Origin: an uncultured Prevotellaceae bacterium
GTDB lineage: Bacteria > Bacteroidota > Bacteroidia > Bacteroidales > Bacteroidaceae
Length of the DNA: 64,000 bases
Reading direction: 5' to 3'
NCBI GenBank assembly: GCA_947169115.1
Contig: CAMVOK010000007.1
Location: 1-64,000 of the forward strand
Positions 54,223 through 61,665 of this stretch are shown here, in pieces. A program made the translations under genes and the position numbers. Positions within the stretch are counted from its first letter, which is position 1. Every line of letters begins with the position of its first letter. The notes under the pieces were generated by a model. That model had not been told where the DNA came from. It saw only the letters and a list, made by a program, of their open reading frames with translations, and did not search any database.

Positions 54223-55524
54223 AGAGTAGGGGATTTTCGTCGTGTCTATTCTTCCTAGAACTCCGAGCATTCGCATATAAGCCCGTTCAACACCATGCAT
54301 AATACAGAAGTAATACACGTTGTATCCCTCCTTTTCTGTTGGCTCAGTAAGTATCTTTGAGTCAATCAAATCAAATAACTCCTCCAAATCATTCGCGGAC
54401 ATTGCAGCAACCTCGTTCTTGCAGACGTTCTCCCTTACATTATCTGTTGAAGCATTGTAGGCGCGGTTGAATACACCCCTTACTCGTGTCGAAACAAGGG
54501 AGAGCCCGCTCATCTGCTCCACAATAATGTCACGTGACACCCAGAACAACTCCCTCATGTCAACTTCACTGAATTTTGGCGTTTCAGATACAAGTTTTAT
54601 CAAATCTGGATTATTCCAATCTTGATGTTTACCTAATTCCTTGCCTTTTCCATCAGCATAGTCTTCTATCACCCGTAACTCAGGCGGCGTGCTGAGATTA
54701 CTCATGACCCATGAATTGAGTTGCTTAAACTGTTCCACATGCTTTTGCTCTATCAGCATCAGTTTCAATAGGGCGAACTTGGATTTTATGTCCGTTATCC
54801 CAGACTGCTCCAACAGACTCGAACGCATCTCGTACGCATTCAAGAAACGTTTAATCAATCGAGGATTCCATTTCATTGAATTACCGATAATCGATGAAAA
54901 TCGGGTAACAAAGCCGATGGTCTCTCCCAATCCTGTAGGAATCTCACTTTTCAACAACGTTTGAATATTCGACCAGCCATAACAATCGAATTTATTATCC
55001 TTCGTAAATATAGCGAAATCCTCTCTTACTTTCTTGAAAAGCGTATTATCCAGTATTGATTGACAGAAAAGCAATGTGACGTATGTCTCCACCTCTTTCG
55101 GACTTAGAGATGGTATTTTGTATGGAACCTGGATAAACTTCTCCATGTATGAATCACCCAGTTGTGGTCGTTCCTCCGATGCAGCATTGATGATTTCTTT
55201 GTATTCACTTTTGATGGCGTTGGTAACAATGTAACTATCTGCAGCTATTACAAAAGCAGTCTTTGGCACATTAAGGAATAGTTTGATAGCTTCTAAGTTT
55301 TCAATGATGTGGTGAGGCAGACAGCGGTCAAGGTCATCTATCAAAACAACTATCTTCCCCTGCTTGCTTTTGTCTATCAAATCTTTAAAATCCTTTCTAA
55401 ACTCACGTACTACCTCATATTTTTTCTCTTCATCTTCCGCGTTAAGAGTATCCTTAAGGAATTGTTCTGCTTTATCTCCCGTGAGTAGTTCGCCTAAGTC
55501 AATCTTGAGGATCTTTAAAAGCAC
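54115..55524 (-). CDS. KAP family P-loop NTPase, C-terminal part (frameshifted)
   Basis: 469 residues from a GTG. Walker B IVVLIDDLDRCLP and the following AIKLFLNVPKTAFVIAADSYIV are diagnostic of KAP NTPases, which act at the membrane. The P-loop is in the preceding frame (55499-55990). The two frames overlap by 26 bases in a +1 relation around CTTTTAAAGATCC; a one-base change would give one chain of about 625 residues. The end (54115) lies in what would be the BspA-like frame on the other strand. KAP proteins are recurrent in phage-defence neighbourhoods; here it follows RloB by 27 bp. Confidence 0.75.
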   Translation of the reverse strand: MLLKILKIDLGELLTGDKAEQFLKDTLNAEDEEKKYEVVREFRKDFKDLIDKSKQGKIVVLIDDLDRCLPHHIIENLEAIKLFLNVPKTAFVIAADSYIVTNAIKSEYKEIINAASEERPQLGDSYMEKFIQVPYKIPSLSPKEVETYVTLLFCQSILDNTLFKKVREDFAIFTKDNKFDCYGWSNIQTLLKSEIPTGLGETIGFVTRFSSIIGNSMKWNPRLIKRFLNAYEMRSSLLEQSGITDIKSKFALLKLMLIEQKHVEQFKQLNSWVMSNLSTPPELRVIEDYADGKGKELGKHQDWNNPDLIKLVSETPKFSEVDMRELFWVSRDIIVEQMSGLSLVSTRVRGVFNRAYNASTDNVRENVCKNEVAAMSANDLEELFDLIDSKILTEPTEKEGYNVYYFCIMHGVERAYMRMLGVLGRIDTTKIPYSLGNKFKAILVRYNRDKKLTELLEKNKRLMRSINGN

Positions 55525-55990
55525 TTAAAAGCATGGGGATAATCAATGATGCTCCACCCGTTGTTGCTGCTGTTGCCACTGGAATAACAGTTTTGGCTGA
55601 GAATTTCAGCACACGCATCCAGCTGATGGACTTCTTAAGTTTAGCGAAGGCTTTTTTCAAAGCCTCGTATGTTTCAGTAGCTTTATCACCAACCTTTGCA
55701 AAGAAACGCTTATCTTTCTCCAAAGCATCAACAATGCCCTGAATTAGTGCCATCTTGGCATCGTCGAAACTCTCAAACGACCAACCGTCAAAATAAACCA
55801 CGACGGTATCATTATCATTTTTGAGTTCTTCTTCAAGAATTTTGAGGATACTTGTTTTTCCTGAACCCCAATCACCGTATAATCCAACAGTGATTGGAAG
55901 GTTCTTATCATTTGTCACCACGCTTTTCAATAATGATGCGTGAACAGTATACCCTAACAAATCTTCTGTTGTTTCTTTATCTGACCACAT
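55499..55990 (-). CDS. KAP family P-loop NTPase, N-terminal part (frameshifted)
   Basis: 163 residues with the KAP opening LLGYTVHASLLKSVV and Walker A GLYGDWGSGKTS (39-46 for GDWGSGKT). The hydrophobic stretch VIPVATAATTGGASLIIPML is the membrane insertion typical of KAP proteins. It stops with TGA soon after SAFKDPQD, before Walker B, so alone it could not form an ATPase. See the entry for 54115-55524. Confidence 0.75.
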   Translation of the reverse strand: MWSDKETTEDLLGYTVHASLLKSVVTNDKNLPITVGLYGDWGSGKTSILKILEEELKNDNDTVVVYFDGWSFESFDDAKMALIQGIVDALEKDKRFFAKVGDKATETYEALKKAFAKLKKSISWMRVLKFSAKTVIPVATAATTGGASLIIPMLLSAFKDPQD

Positions 55991-56017
55991 ATCAAATTAC
56001 TCTTTTCGATTATTCTT

Positions 56018-56710
56018 TTATTCTAACAAGCTCTCTGGATGCTCTAGTTCCTCTACCAGTTTATCTACCATCGTGCAAGGCTTATGCATCGCATAGTTGG
56101 TGCCAGTATGTAACGCTCGAAGCTGTTTTGCAAAGCGCTTTGCTAAGTCCTCACGACCATACTGCTGAAGTAAGCTGTATATATCGGGATTTCCTTTCCG
56201 ATACTTAAAGCCATCATCGCCCATCTTCTTGCGAAAGGCATCTTGCAATTTGTCAATGTAGGCCTCGCGACCAATGCCTGTGTCAAGATACTCAAAATGC
56301 AGATAGTACCAGAGTTCAAAGGCTTCATTCGTCCAGGCGCTTTGGAAACCCAACTTGTGGGCTTTCTTGATGGCATCGTTGAAGTCGTCAAAGTCATCCT
56401 TGTCAAAGACAACCCACACACGATCAAAAGACATGGCATTCTTTCGCTCCAGCTCCTGCTTTATTTCCAATGTTTTGTCAACCAAAGCTACCGTTGCACG
56501 GCCTTCTCCCTCTATTGTCACTTCGCGAACGGTTGAGATATAGTTTTTGATTAGAGCCTCAAAGTAGTGTGGCTCGGTCTTGGTGCCTTCACACACTATC
56601 AGGAAGCGCACCAGTTTTTCGCGAACGTTCTCCTTGCGCTTCTTAGAAGCCTTAGCTTCTCGGCGTTGCTGCCTCAGCTTTGCGATTTCTTCTTTTCTCG
56701 AATATCCCAT
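56018..56710 (-). CDS. rloB: RloB-family protein (AbiLii-like)
   Basis: 230 residues. After a basic helix (KLRQQRREAKASKKRK) comes a TOPRIM-like core: LIVCEGTKTEPHYF with the conserved Glu (E41), and VWVVFDKDDFDDF with the Asp-rich strand (about 97-109). SAWTNEAFELWYYLHF is the RloB signature. RloB is encoded with an AAA15 ATPase in the AbiL abortive-infection system of Lactococcus and in RloAB cassettes near restriction genes; a nuclease role is suggested by the fold but not shown here. Spacing is 9 bp to the ATPase and 27 bp to the KAP gene. Confidence 0.85.
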   Translation of the reverse strand: MGYSRKEEIAKLRQQRREAKASKKRKENVREKLVRFLIVCEGTKTEPHYFEALIKNYISTVREVTIEGEGRATVALVDKTLEIKQELERKNAMSFDRVWVVFDKDDFDDFNDAIKKAHKLGFQSAWTNEAFELWYYLHFEYLDTGIGREAYIDKLQDAFRKKMGDDGFKYRKGNPDIYSLLQQYGREDLAKRFAKQLRALHTGTNYAMHKPCTMVDKLVEELEHPESLLE

Positions 56711-56719
56711 TGCAATTCT

Positions 56720-57985
56720 CTATTTACCAATAAAAGGTATAGCACCATAACGTCCACGGATATAGTCGCGCTTGATATCACGGTCATTGCGGACTTTCTT
56801 CCCGTCTTCATCCTTGAATTCCACAAGCGAATAGATGTCGGTAGACTCCACCTTGTCCTTCTCTGCAAACCAAATCTGGTCACGACGAACAATGTCCAAA
56901 TCAAGCAGATTGGTGTCGTGGGTAGCGAAGATAAGCTGTGCTCCATGCTTGTTCTTCTTTGGATCCATAAACAGAAGCACAATATTGCGAGTAAGAAGCG
57001 GGTGTAGTTTTGCATCCAGTTCATCCACAATGAGTGTCTTGCCCTCGTTCAATGTATCGAAAATAGGCCCGGAAATTTCTATCACTTTCTTTGTTCCCTC
57101 AGACTCCATCTGGTTCTTGTGGAAATTACGCTCACCAATCACAAGTCCATTCTCATCATAGACATTATGAGTAGTTATTGGTTCGACGAAACTACCCGTG
57201 GCTATGTCTTTTTCCAATTGTGACCTTATCGACTTGGGGGCACTTTCCAAGGCTTCTTTGGGAATATCAACCTTCTTGACCGAAAAACGGGTAAAGCCCA
57301 GTTGCAGGGTCTTGAAGAACTCCTGAGCCTGGTCTGCTCCATTCAAATGTTCCAAAAACATTCTGAGCGTAAAGGCTTCATAACCTTCGCTGTCAATTCC
57401 CGAAAGCACATTGCATTCGCCAAACCAACCTAATATGGAATTGGACTTCTCGCCCTTCAGCTGAGCCACAAGCGACAGGAAGAGACGATTTGAATTAGTC
57501 AAATTTTCTTTTCCCAGACCTTCAGGGAATCTTTTCGCTGACACTTCAATCGTGTCTCGCGAGCGCATGAAGAGTTCATACTCTTTTTCGCCAAACGGCT
57601 TCTCATATAGCCACTCAGAAATGATGTCGGTTTTGTTATATTCAAAACCATAGCGATAAAGCACCTTACCTTTTATAAATTGTATCTCAAACAACGTAGG
57701 TTGCGAGTCAGAGTTTTCATCCAATGCAAAAGGATCGTAAGGTAGTGCATCACCCTCATTCAAACGCACAGAACGTCTGACCATGCTTCGCATAGTAGAT
57801 ATGGCCTGAATGAAATTACTCTTGCCACCAGAGTTTGCACCATAAAAAACTGCCAAAGGAAGCAAACTATACTTACCCTCACTGATTACAGACCCTTTGT
57901 GCTCTTTTATTGAACTCGCCTCCATACTAAAAGTACGTTCCAGTTTGAAAGAGCGATAATTTTTGACTGTGAAATTTACTAGCAT
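56720..57985 (-). CDS. AAA15-family ATPase (RloA/AbiLi-like)
   Basis: SMC/ABC-like ATPase of 421 residues with the N-terminal MLVNFTVKNYRSFK typical of the AAA15/AAA_21 group. Walker A GANSGGKSN (49-57), signature SEGTKKVIEI, Walker B TLIVDELDAKLHP and the H-loop FATHDTNLLD are intact. Paired with RloB it matches the AbiL/RloAB layout, where the ATPase is thought to sense infection and the RloB partner to act. Promoter core TATCTTTG on the minus strand (58010-58003) starts the operon. Confidence 0.87.
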   Translation of the reverse strand: MLVNFTVKNYRSFKLERTFSMEASSIKEHKGSVISEGKYSLLPLAVFYGANSGGKSNFIQAISTMRSMVRRSVRLNEGDALPYDPFALDENSDSQPTLFEIQFIKGKVLYRYGFEYNKTDIISEWLYEKPFGEKEYELFMRSRDTIEVSAKRFPEGLGKENLTNSNRLFLSLVAQLKGEKSNSILGWFGECNVLSGIDSEGYEAFTLRMFLEHLNGADQAQEFFKTLQLGFTRFSVKKVDIPKEALESAPKSIRSQLEKDIATGSFVEPITTHNVYDENGLVIGERNFHKNQMESEGTKKVIEISGPIFDTLNEGKTLIVDELDAKLHPLLTRNIVLLFMDPKKNKHGAQLIFATHDTNLLDLDIVRRDQIWFAEKDKVESTDIYSLVEFKDEDGKKVRNDRDIKRDYIRGRYGAIPFIGK

Positions 57986-58364
57986 ATCTCAAGATTTTTG
58001 TGCAAAGATACAATTAATTTTCGATAAAAACTGTAAAATACGAGAAAAAATCTCAAAAATCAAGCGCAATTAACATTGTTTCGGCTTTAAAAGGATTGTA
58101 AATGCGAAAATATCTCGTTTTTTAACTTGATTGAGTTCTTTTTGTGGGGTATACATCTTATTGGGATATGACATTTAATTACAAAACAAATTTGAGTATT
58201 CAAGATAGCATCTTCCATAGTTGCACATTCACACCTCTTTTGGTTTATAAAAGTTAAAAACGTTAATAATACATCTTTTAAGAATCCTCAAGAATCCGCG
58301 ACATCACTTTTCTACCTTTTAACCCATAAGTACTTGTTACAAAACAACTTGCAAATACGCTAAT
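57986..58364. other. AT-rich spacer at the right end of the insert
   Basis: Contains only the operon promoter. No coding frame, no tRNA, no clear inverted repeat. It is conspicuously AT-rich and probably foreign. Confidence 0.5.
58003..58010 (-). promoter_or_regulatory. TATCTTTG promoter core of the AAA15-RloB-KAP operon
   Basis: Minus-strand match to TAnnTTTG, 17 bases before the ATPase ATG, giving a 5' UTR of about ten bases. Confidence 0.65.
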
Positions 58365-59273
58365 TGCAGTAGTCTAACCTCCATCGCCATTCCCAACAGC
58401 GTGACAAGTATTAGCAGTTATTTGTTCTCTTATTGCAGTGGTCTAACTTCCATAGACATCCCCAACAGCGTGACAAGTATCGGAGAGAGTGCGTTCCAGT
58501 TTTGTCGTGGTCTGACCTCCGTCACCATCTCCAACAGCGTGACAAGTATCGGCAATTATGCGTTCCATGGTTGCAGTAGCCTGACCTCCGTCACCATCCC
58601 CAACAGCGTGACAAGCATCGGTAGTCAAGCGTTCATGGACTGCAGTAGTTTAGAGACAATTGTTGTAAACAGTGGTAACACGGTCTATGATTCTCGCGAA
58701 GGATGTAATGCCATTATTGAGACGGCTTCCAATACATTGATTGCAGGATGCAGGAATACAATAATCCCCAACAGCGTGACAAGCATCGGTAGTTCTGCGT
58801 TCGATCGCTGTGGTTGTCCGACCTCCGTCACCATCCCCAACAGTGTAACAAGCATCGGACAATCTGCATTCTATAACTGCAGCGGTCTGACCTCTGTCTC
58901 CATCCCCAACAGCGTGACAAGTATTGGAAATAATGCGTTTTATGAATGTAGTGCTCTGACCGATGTGTATTGTTTTGCTACGGATGTACCAAAAGCACAA
59001 TACAGTACTTTCTATTTGACTTCTATAAAATTGGCCACGCTCCATGTTCCAGCCTCTTCCCTCGAAGCCTATCGTACAACAAATCCTTGGAGCGAATTCG
59101 GCACTATCGTGGCCTTGACGGACGAAGAAGTGGGAGTGAAGACAATTGATAATGCACAATTGATAATTAATAATGTCTATGACCTGCAAGGTCGCCACCA
59201 GACAAGGAAGCAGAAGGGCATCAACATCATCCGAATGAACGATGGCACCACAAAAAAGGTGCTGGTTAAGTAA
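58365..59273 (+). pseudogene. BspA-like LRR surface protein, 3' half
   Basis: From the Cys codon at 58365 the frame gives LRR units of about 23 residues (CSSLTSIAIPNSVTSIS, CSGLTSIDIPNSVTSIG and four to five more, with one irregular unit CSSLETIVVNSGNTVYD), then the usual closing VYCFATDVPKAQ and LHVPASSLEAYRTT, and a C-terminal VYDLQGRHQTRKQKGIN plus basic tail. It lacks its own signal peptide and a convincing start. With 53749-54078 it forms one interrupted gene of about 413 codons. DNAQLIINN before the tail is encoded by an A/T repeat (59142-59176). Confidence 0.85.
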
Positions 59274-59284
59274 CAAAGGAGTAA

Positions 59285-59320
59285 GAAATAGGAAGAGGCT
59301 GGTTGGCCTCTTCCTATTTC
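59285..59320 (+). terminator. Hairpin after the BspA-like gene
   Basis: 15-bp stem GAAATAGGAAGAGGC / GCCTCTTCCTATTTC with a 6-base loop, 12 bases after the stop. Only a short T-rich tail follows. Confidence 0.7.
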
Positions 59321-59365
59321 TTGCAGTAAGGCTTAAGCATCTCCAAGAATCATATTTTATCCCTC

Positions 59366-59588
59366 TCTCCAGCCATTTAGATGAATTGCTTGACCCGTTG
59401 TGACAGTTCAATTGAACCGTCGCCACGGTTCAAGCCATGCTTGAACAACCCTCAGACAAGTATTCTATAGCTTCTATCCCTTGGTTCAGGCAATCAAAGC
59501 ATAATGGTTGCCCAATCAAAAGGTGTTGGTTGCAGCAATCAAGTCATGATGATTACCCCAATCAAAAGGTGTTGGTTGTAGCAATCAA
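59366..59588. repeat. Dispersed intergenic element, copy 2
   Basis: Inverted relative of 11460-11607. In addition, CCCAATCAAAAGGTGTTGGTTG plus AGCAATCAA-type units repeat with a 46-bp period (59511-59542, 59557-59588). Its last bases overlap the 3' end of the DUF559 gene. Confidence 0.6.
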
Positions 59589-59962
59589 AGAATATTTCTG
59601 CTGTCTGCAAACTTAAGTATCTCTTGAATGATTCCCTCTACATTCTGCCAAACAAGAATATTTTCGAAGCGGAGAACATGGATGCCGTTTCCGTTTAAGT
59701 ACCGTGTTCGGGTTTCGTCATGCAGATGTTCGCCATAATGGTTGTGTACTTCCCCATCGAGTTCGATGCAGAGTTGTAAGGCAGGGCAATAAAAATCCAA
59801 GATGTATGGACCAATACCATGTTGCCGGCGAAACTTGTATCCTCCAACTTGGCTTCCTTTGAGATAACGCCAGAGTACAGCCTCGGCCGAGGTCGCGTGG
59901 TTGCGTAGGTCTCTTCGTTGGTCTTTTTGAGTTGTAGGGTTTGATTTCGCAGTTTTGTACAT
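59585..59962 (-). CDS. DUF559 endonuclease-domain protein
   Basis: 125 residues, Vsr-like PD-(D/E)XK fold. LRNHATSAEAVLWRYLKG, GYKFRRQHGIGPYILDFYCP (Asp of the core), LCIELDGEVHNH (Glu-Leu-Asp-Gly) and HVLRFEN are the conserved blocks of DUF559. These proteins are common beside mobile DNA and restriction genes, but their function is unproven. No adjacent methyltransferase. Confidence 0.85.
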   Translation of the reverse strand: MYKTAKSNPTTQKDQRRDLRNHATSAEAVLWRYLKGSQVGGYKFRRQHGIGPYILDFYCPALQLCIELDGEVHNHYGEHLHDETRTRYLNGNGIHVLRFENILVWQNVEGIIQEILKFADSRNIL

Positions 59963-60262
59963 AGACTTTTATTCTATAGTTGAAAGGAAGTAGTTCTTCG
60001 TATCTTTAAGGAGTATGTTGTAACTAATTCCCCTTCCTTTGGGGATAATTCCCCTCAAATTCCCCTCCTCCGGGGAGGAGGGGTAGGGGTGGTAGCGTCA
60101 AGGGAAAAGTATGATGGTCTGATACATTTAAATTATGGTAGTCTAAACCACCCCTGCCCCTCCTTTCGAAAAGGAGGGGAATTGAAGTTACGCTTTCTTC
60201 TTGCAACGGTTAGGCACTTCTTATTATGTATTTGTAACACTCCTTATTATATAATCATGTAT
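59963..60262. repeat. GC-rich palindromic repeats in a gene-free gap
   Basis: Units CCCCTTCCTTTGGGG (60030-60044), TCCCCTCCTCCGGGGAGGAGGGG (in part, 60061-60083) and CCCCTCCTTTCGAAAAGGAGGGG (in part, 60157-60180). GGGGTAGGGGTGGT and ACCACCCCTGCCCC (about 60080-60093 and 60147-60160) form outer inverted arms. Nothing coding. Confidence 0.75.
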
Positions 60263-61609
60263 TCACTTCCTGCGTCGGGCGAAGGTCATGGTTTGCTGTA
60301 TTTTGCCAGAGAGGATGTTGTGGACAGTAATGTGGAGTTTGTCATCTTTTACTTCCCCTTCGATGACGGTGGGGAATCTTCCTTTTTGAGTACTATCCAT
60401 GTAGGGGCCACCACCTATGATTTGTGCCCATGGGCGAGATTTTGTGGCAGCATTGTAGCGATAGAAATGCTGATGTCCTGTGATGATGAGCTGGCAGTGT
60501 GCTGCCTTGAGCAGGGGAATCCACAGCTTGGCACATGTACGCTGCCATAGGGCATAGTCGGTATTGTATTGGGAAGACTTGTCAGCTGGTGCCACGTCGC
60601 CAGGGTTGTGTTTACCATTCCTGTCGAAGAGAGGAATGTGACAGAAGGCCACCAGATAAGGAGCATTGGCAATTTCGGGTTGACATAGTGCATCTTTCAA
60701 CCACAGCGTCTGTGCTTCGCGATAGGCACTGCTGTTAAAGAGACCGGCGAAGAGAGGATTGGTGTCCAGTTTGTCCTCACCAGTGTCAAGTCCTATCATG
60801 GCCACGTCGCCCATGCGGACAGCGAAGTTTCGACCCAAGTCCCAGTCTCGACTGCTACGTTCTTCGGGTTGGCGATACATCCATACGCGTTCCAGATGGC
60901 GGTTGGCCATGCCGCGCAAATCGTGGTTGCCAGGGCAGAAGAGGTATGGGATTTCTGTGGCATAGTCTTTACGGGCAATGTTGGGTGTAAGGAAAATGCG
61001 CATCTGTGCTTCGATGGTTTCCTCCACATTGCTGGCATCACCATTCCATACAACGCAGGAGGGCGAGAGTTGGACTATCTTGTCGATGCTCGGAGCGAAG
61101 GCATCCCACTTGGCATGTGTGTCGTTGATAACACAGAAGTGGGCACGACTGGCAGGACCGGCTGTAGTGAAATGGTAGATGTGCTCGTCTTCCTCGTTAC
61201 CTACAATTCTCATGTTGTAACCGCTTTTATATTGAATGCGGTCGGCACCGATACGATAGTAGTAGGTAGTGGAGGGTTTCAATCCTGTTAGTCGGACTTG
61301 AATGACACGGTCGCTGATTTCGGTAGTACGGAATCCGCCGCACATCACCTTCCGGCTGTCGCTCAAATCGGGCTGCTCACCATAGACGACATATCCGTTG
61401 GCCATATCACTGACGGCAAAAGCTATGCCCATAGAGGTTTCGGCATAGTTCTGTAACATAGGGGCAGACATCAACAGGGGCAGGTTTTCTTCCTCTCCTT
61501 GGGATGACTCAGACAGGGGGCTTAAAATTTCGTTCGCTTGGGCAAGGTTATTTGTGGCCAATGCCGCTGACACCAGTGCTGAGGCTTTTAAGAACTGTCG
61601 TCTGTCCAT
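60263..61609 (-). CDS. Exported metallophosphoesterase with Fn3-like domain
   Basis: 448 residues. The N-terminus MDRRQFLKASALVSAALA looks like a Tat-type signal (RR-x-FLK). A purple-acid-phosphatase-like N-terminal Fn3 domain follows (VRLTGLKPSTTYYYRIG), then the calcineurin fold: NDTHAKWD, WNGDASN, CPGNHD, AFCHIPL and ITGHQHFYRY. Substrate unknown. Downstream of the flippase by 56 bp on the same strand. Confidence 0.85.
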   Translation of the reverse strand: MDRRQFLKASALVSAALATNNLAQANEILSPLSESSQGEEENLPLLMSAPMLQNYAETSMGIAFAVSDMANGYVVYGEQPDLSDSRKVMCGGFRTTEISDRVIQVRLTGLKPSTTYYYRIGADRIQYKSGYNMRIVGNEEDEHIYHFTTAGPASRAHFCVINDTHAKWDAFAPSIDKIVQLSPSCVVWNGDASNVEETIEAQMRIFLTPNIARKDYATEIPYLFCPGNHDLRGMANRHLERVWMYRQPEERSSRDWDLGRNFAVRMGDVAMIGLDTGEDKLDTNPLFAGLFNSSAYREAQTLWLKDALCQPEIANAPYLVAFCHIPLFDRNGKHNPGDVAPADKSSQYNTDYALWQRTCAKLWIPLLKAAHCQLIITGHQHFYRYNAATKSRPWAQIIGGGPYMDSTQKGRFPTVIEGEVKDDKLHITVHNILSGKIQQTMTFARRRK

Positions 61610-61665
61610 AGTTCAATTTACCATTTGACCATTTACCATTAACCGTTCCTCGATCTTTTGAATTT

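Larger units (their letters stand above)
54079..58364. mobile_element. ~4.3-kb AT-richer defence-like insert in a BspA-like gene
   Basis: Boundaries are set by where the LRR pattern of the host gene stops (Cys codon near 54076) and restarts (Cys codon 58365). The insert holds a three-gene minus-strand operon (AAA15 ATPase, RloB, KAP NTPase) plus about 350 bp of AT-rich DNA. It is visibly AT-richer than the flanks. I see no transposase, integrase, terminal inverted repeat or clear target duplication, so the mechanism is unknown. Confidence 0.75.

Noticed and set aside
55499-55524. Canonical -1 slippery heptamer in the KAP overlap
   Set aside because: The sequence does not fit X-XXY-YYZ in the zero frame and the frames are in a +1 relation, so ordinary -1 frameshifting is not supported.
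59585-59962. DUF559 gene as part of the inserted defence operon
   Set aside because: It lies beyond the BspA-like 3' half, a terminator and a separate repeat element, so it is not in the insert even though the theme is similar.
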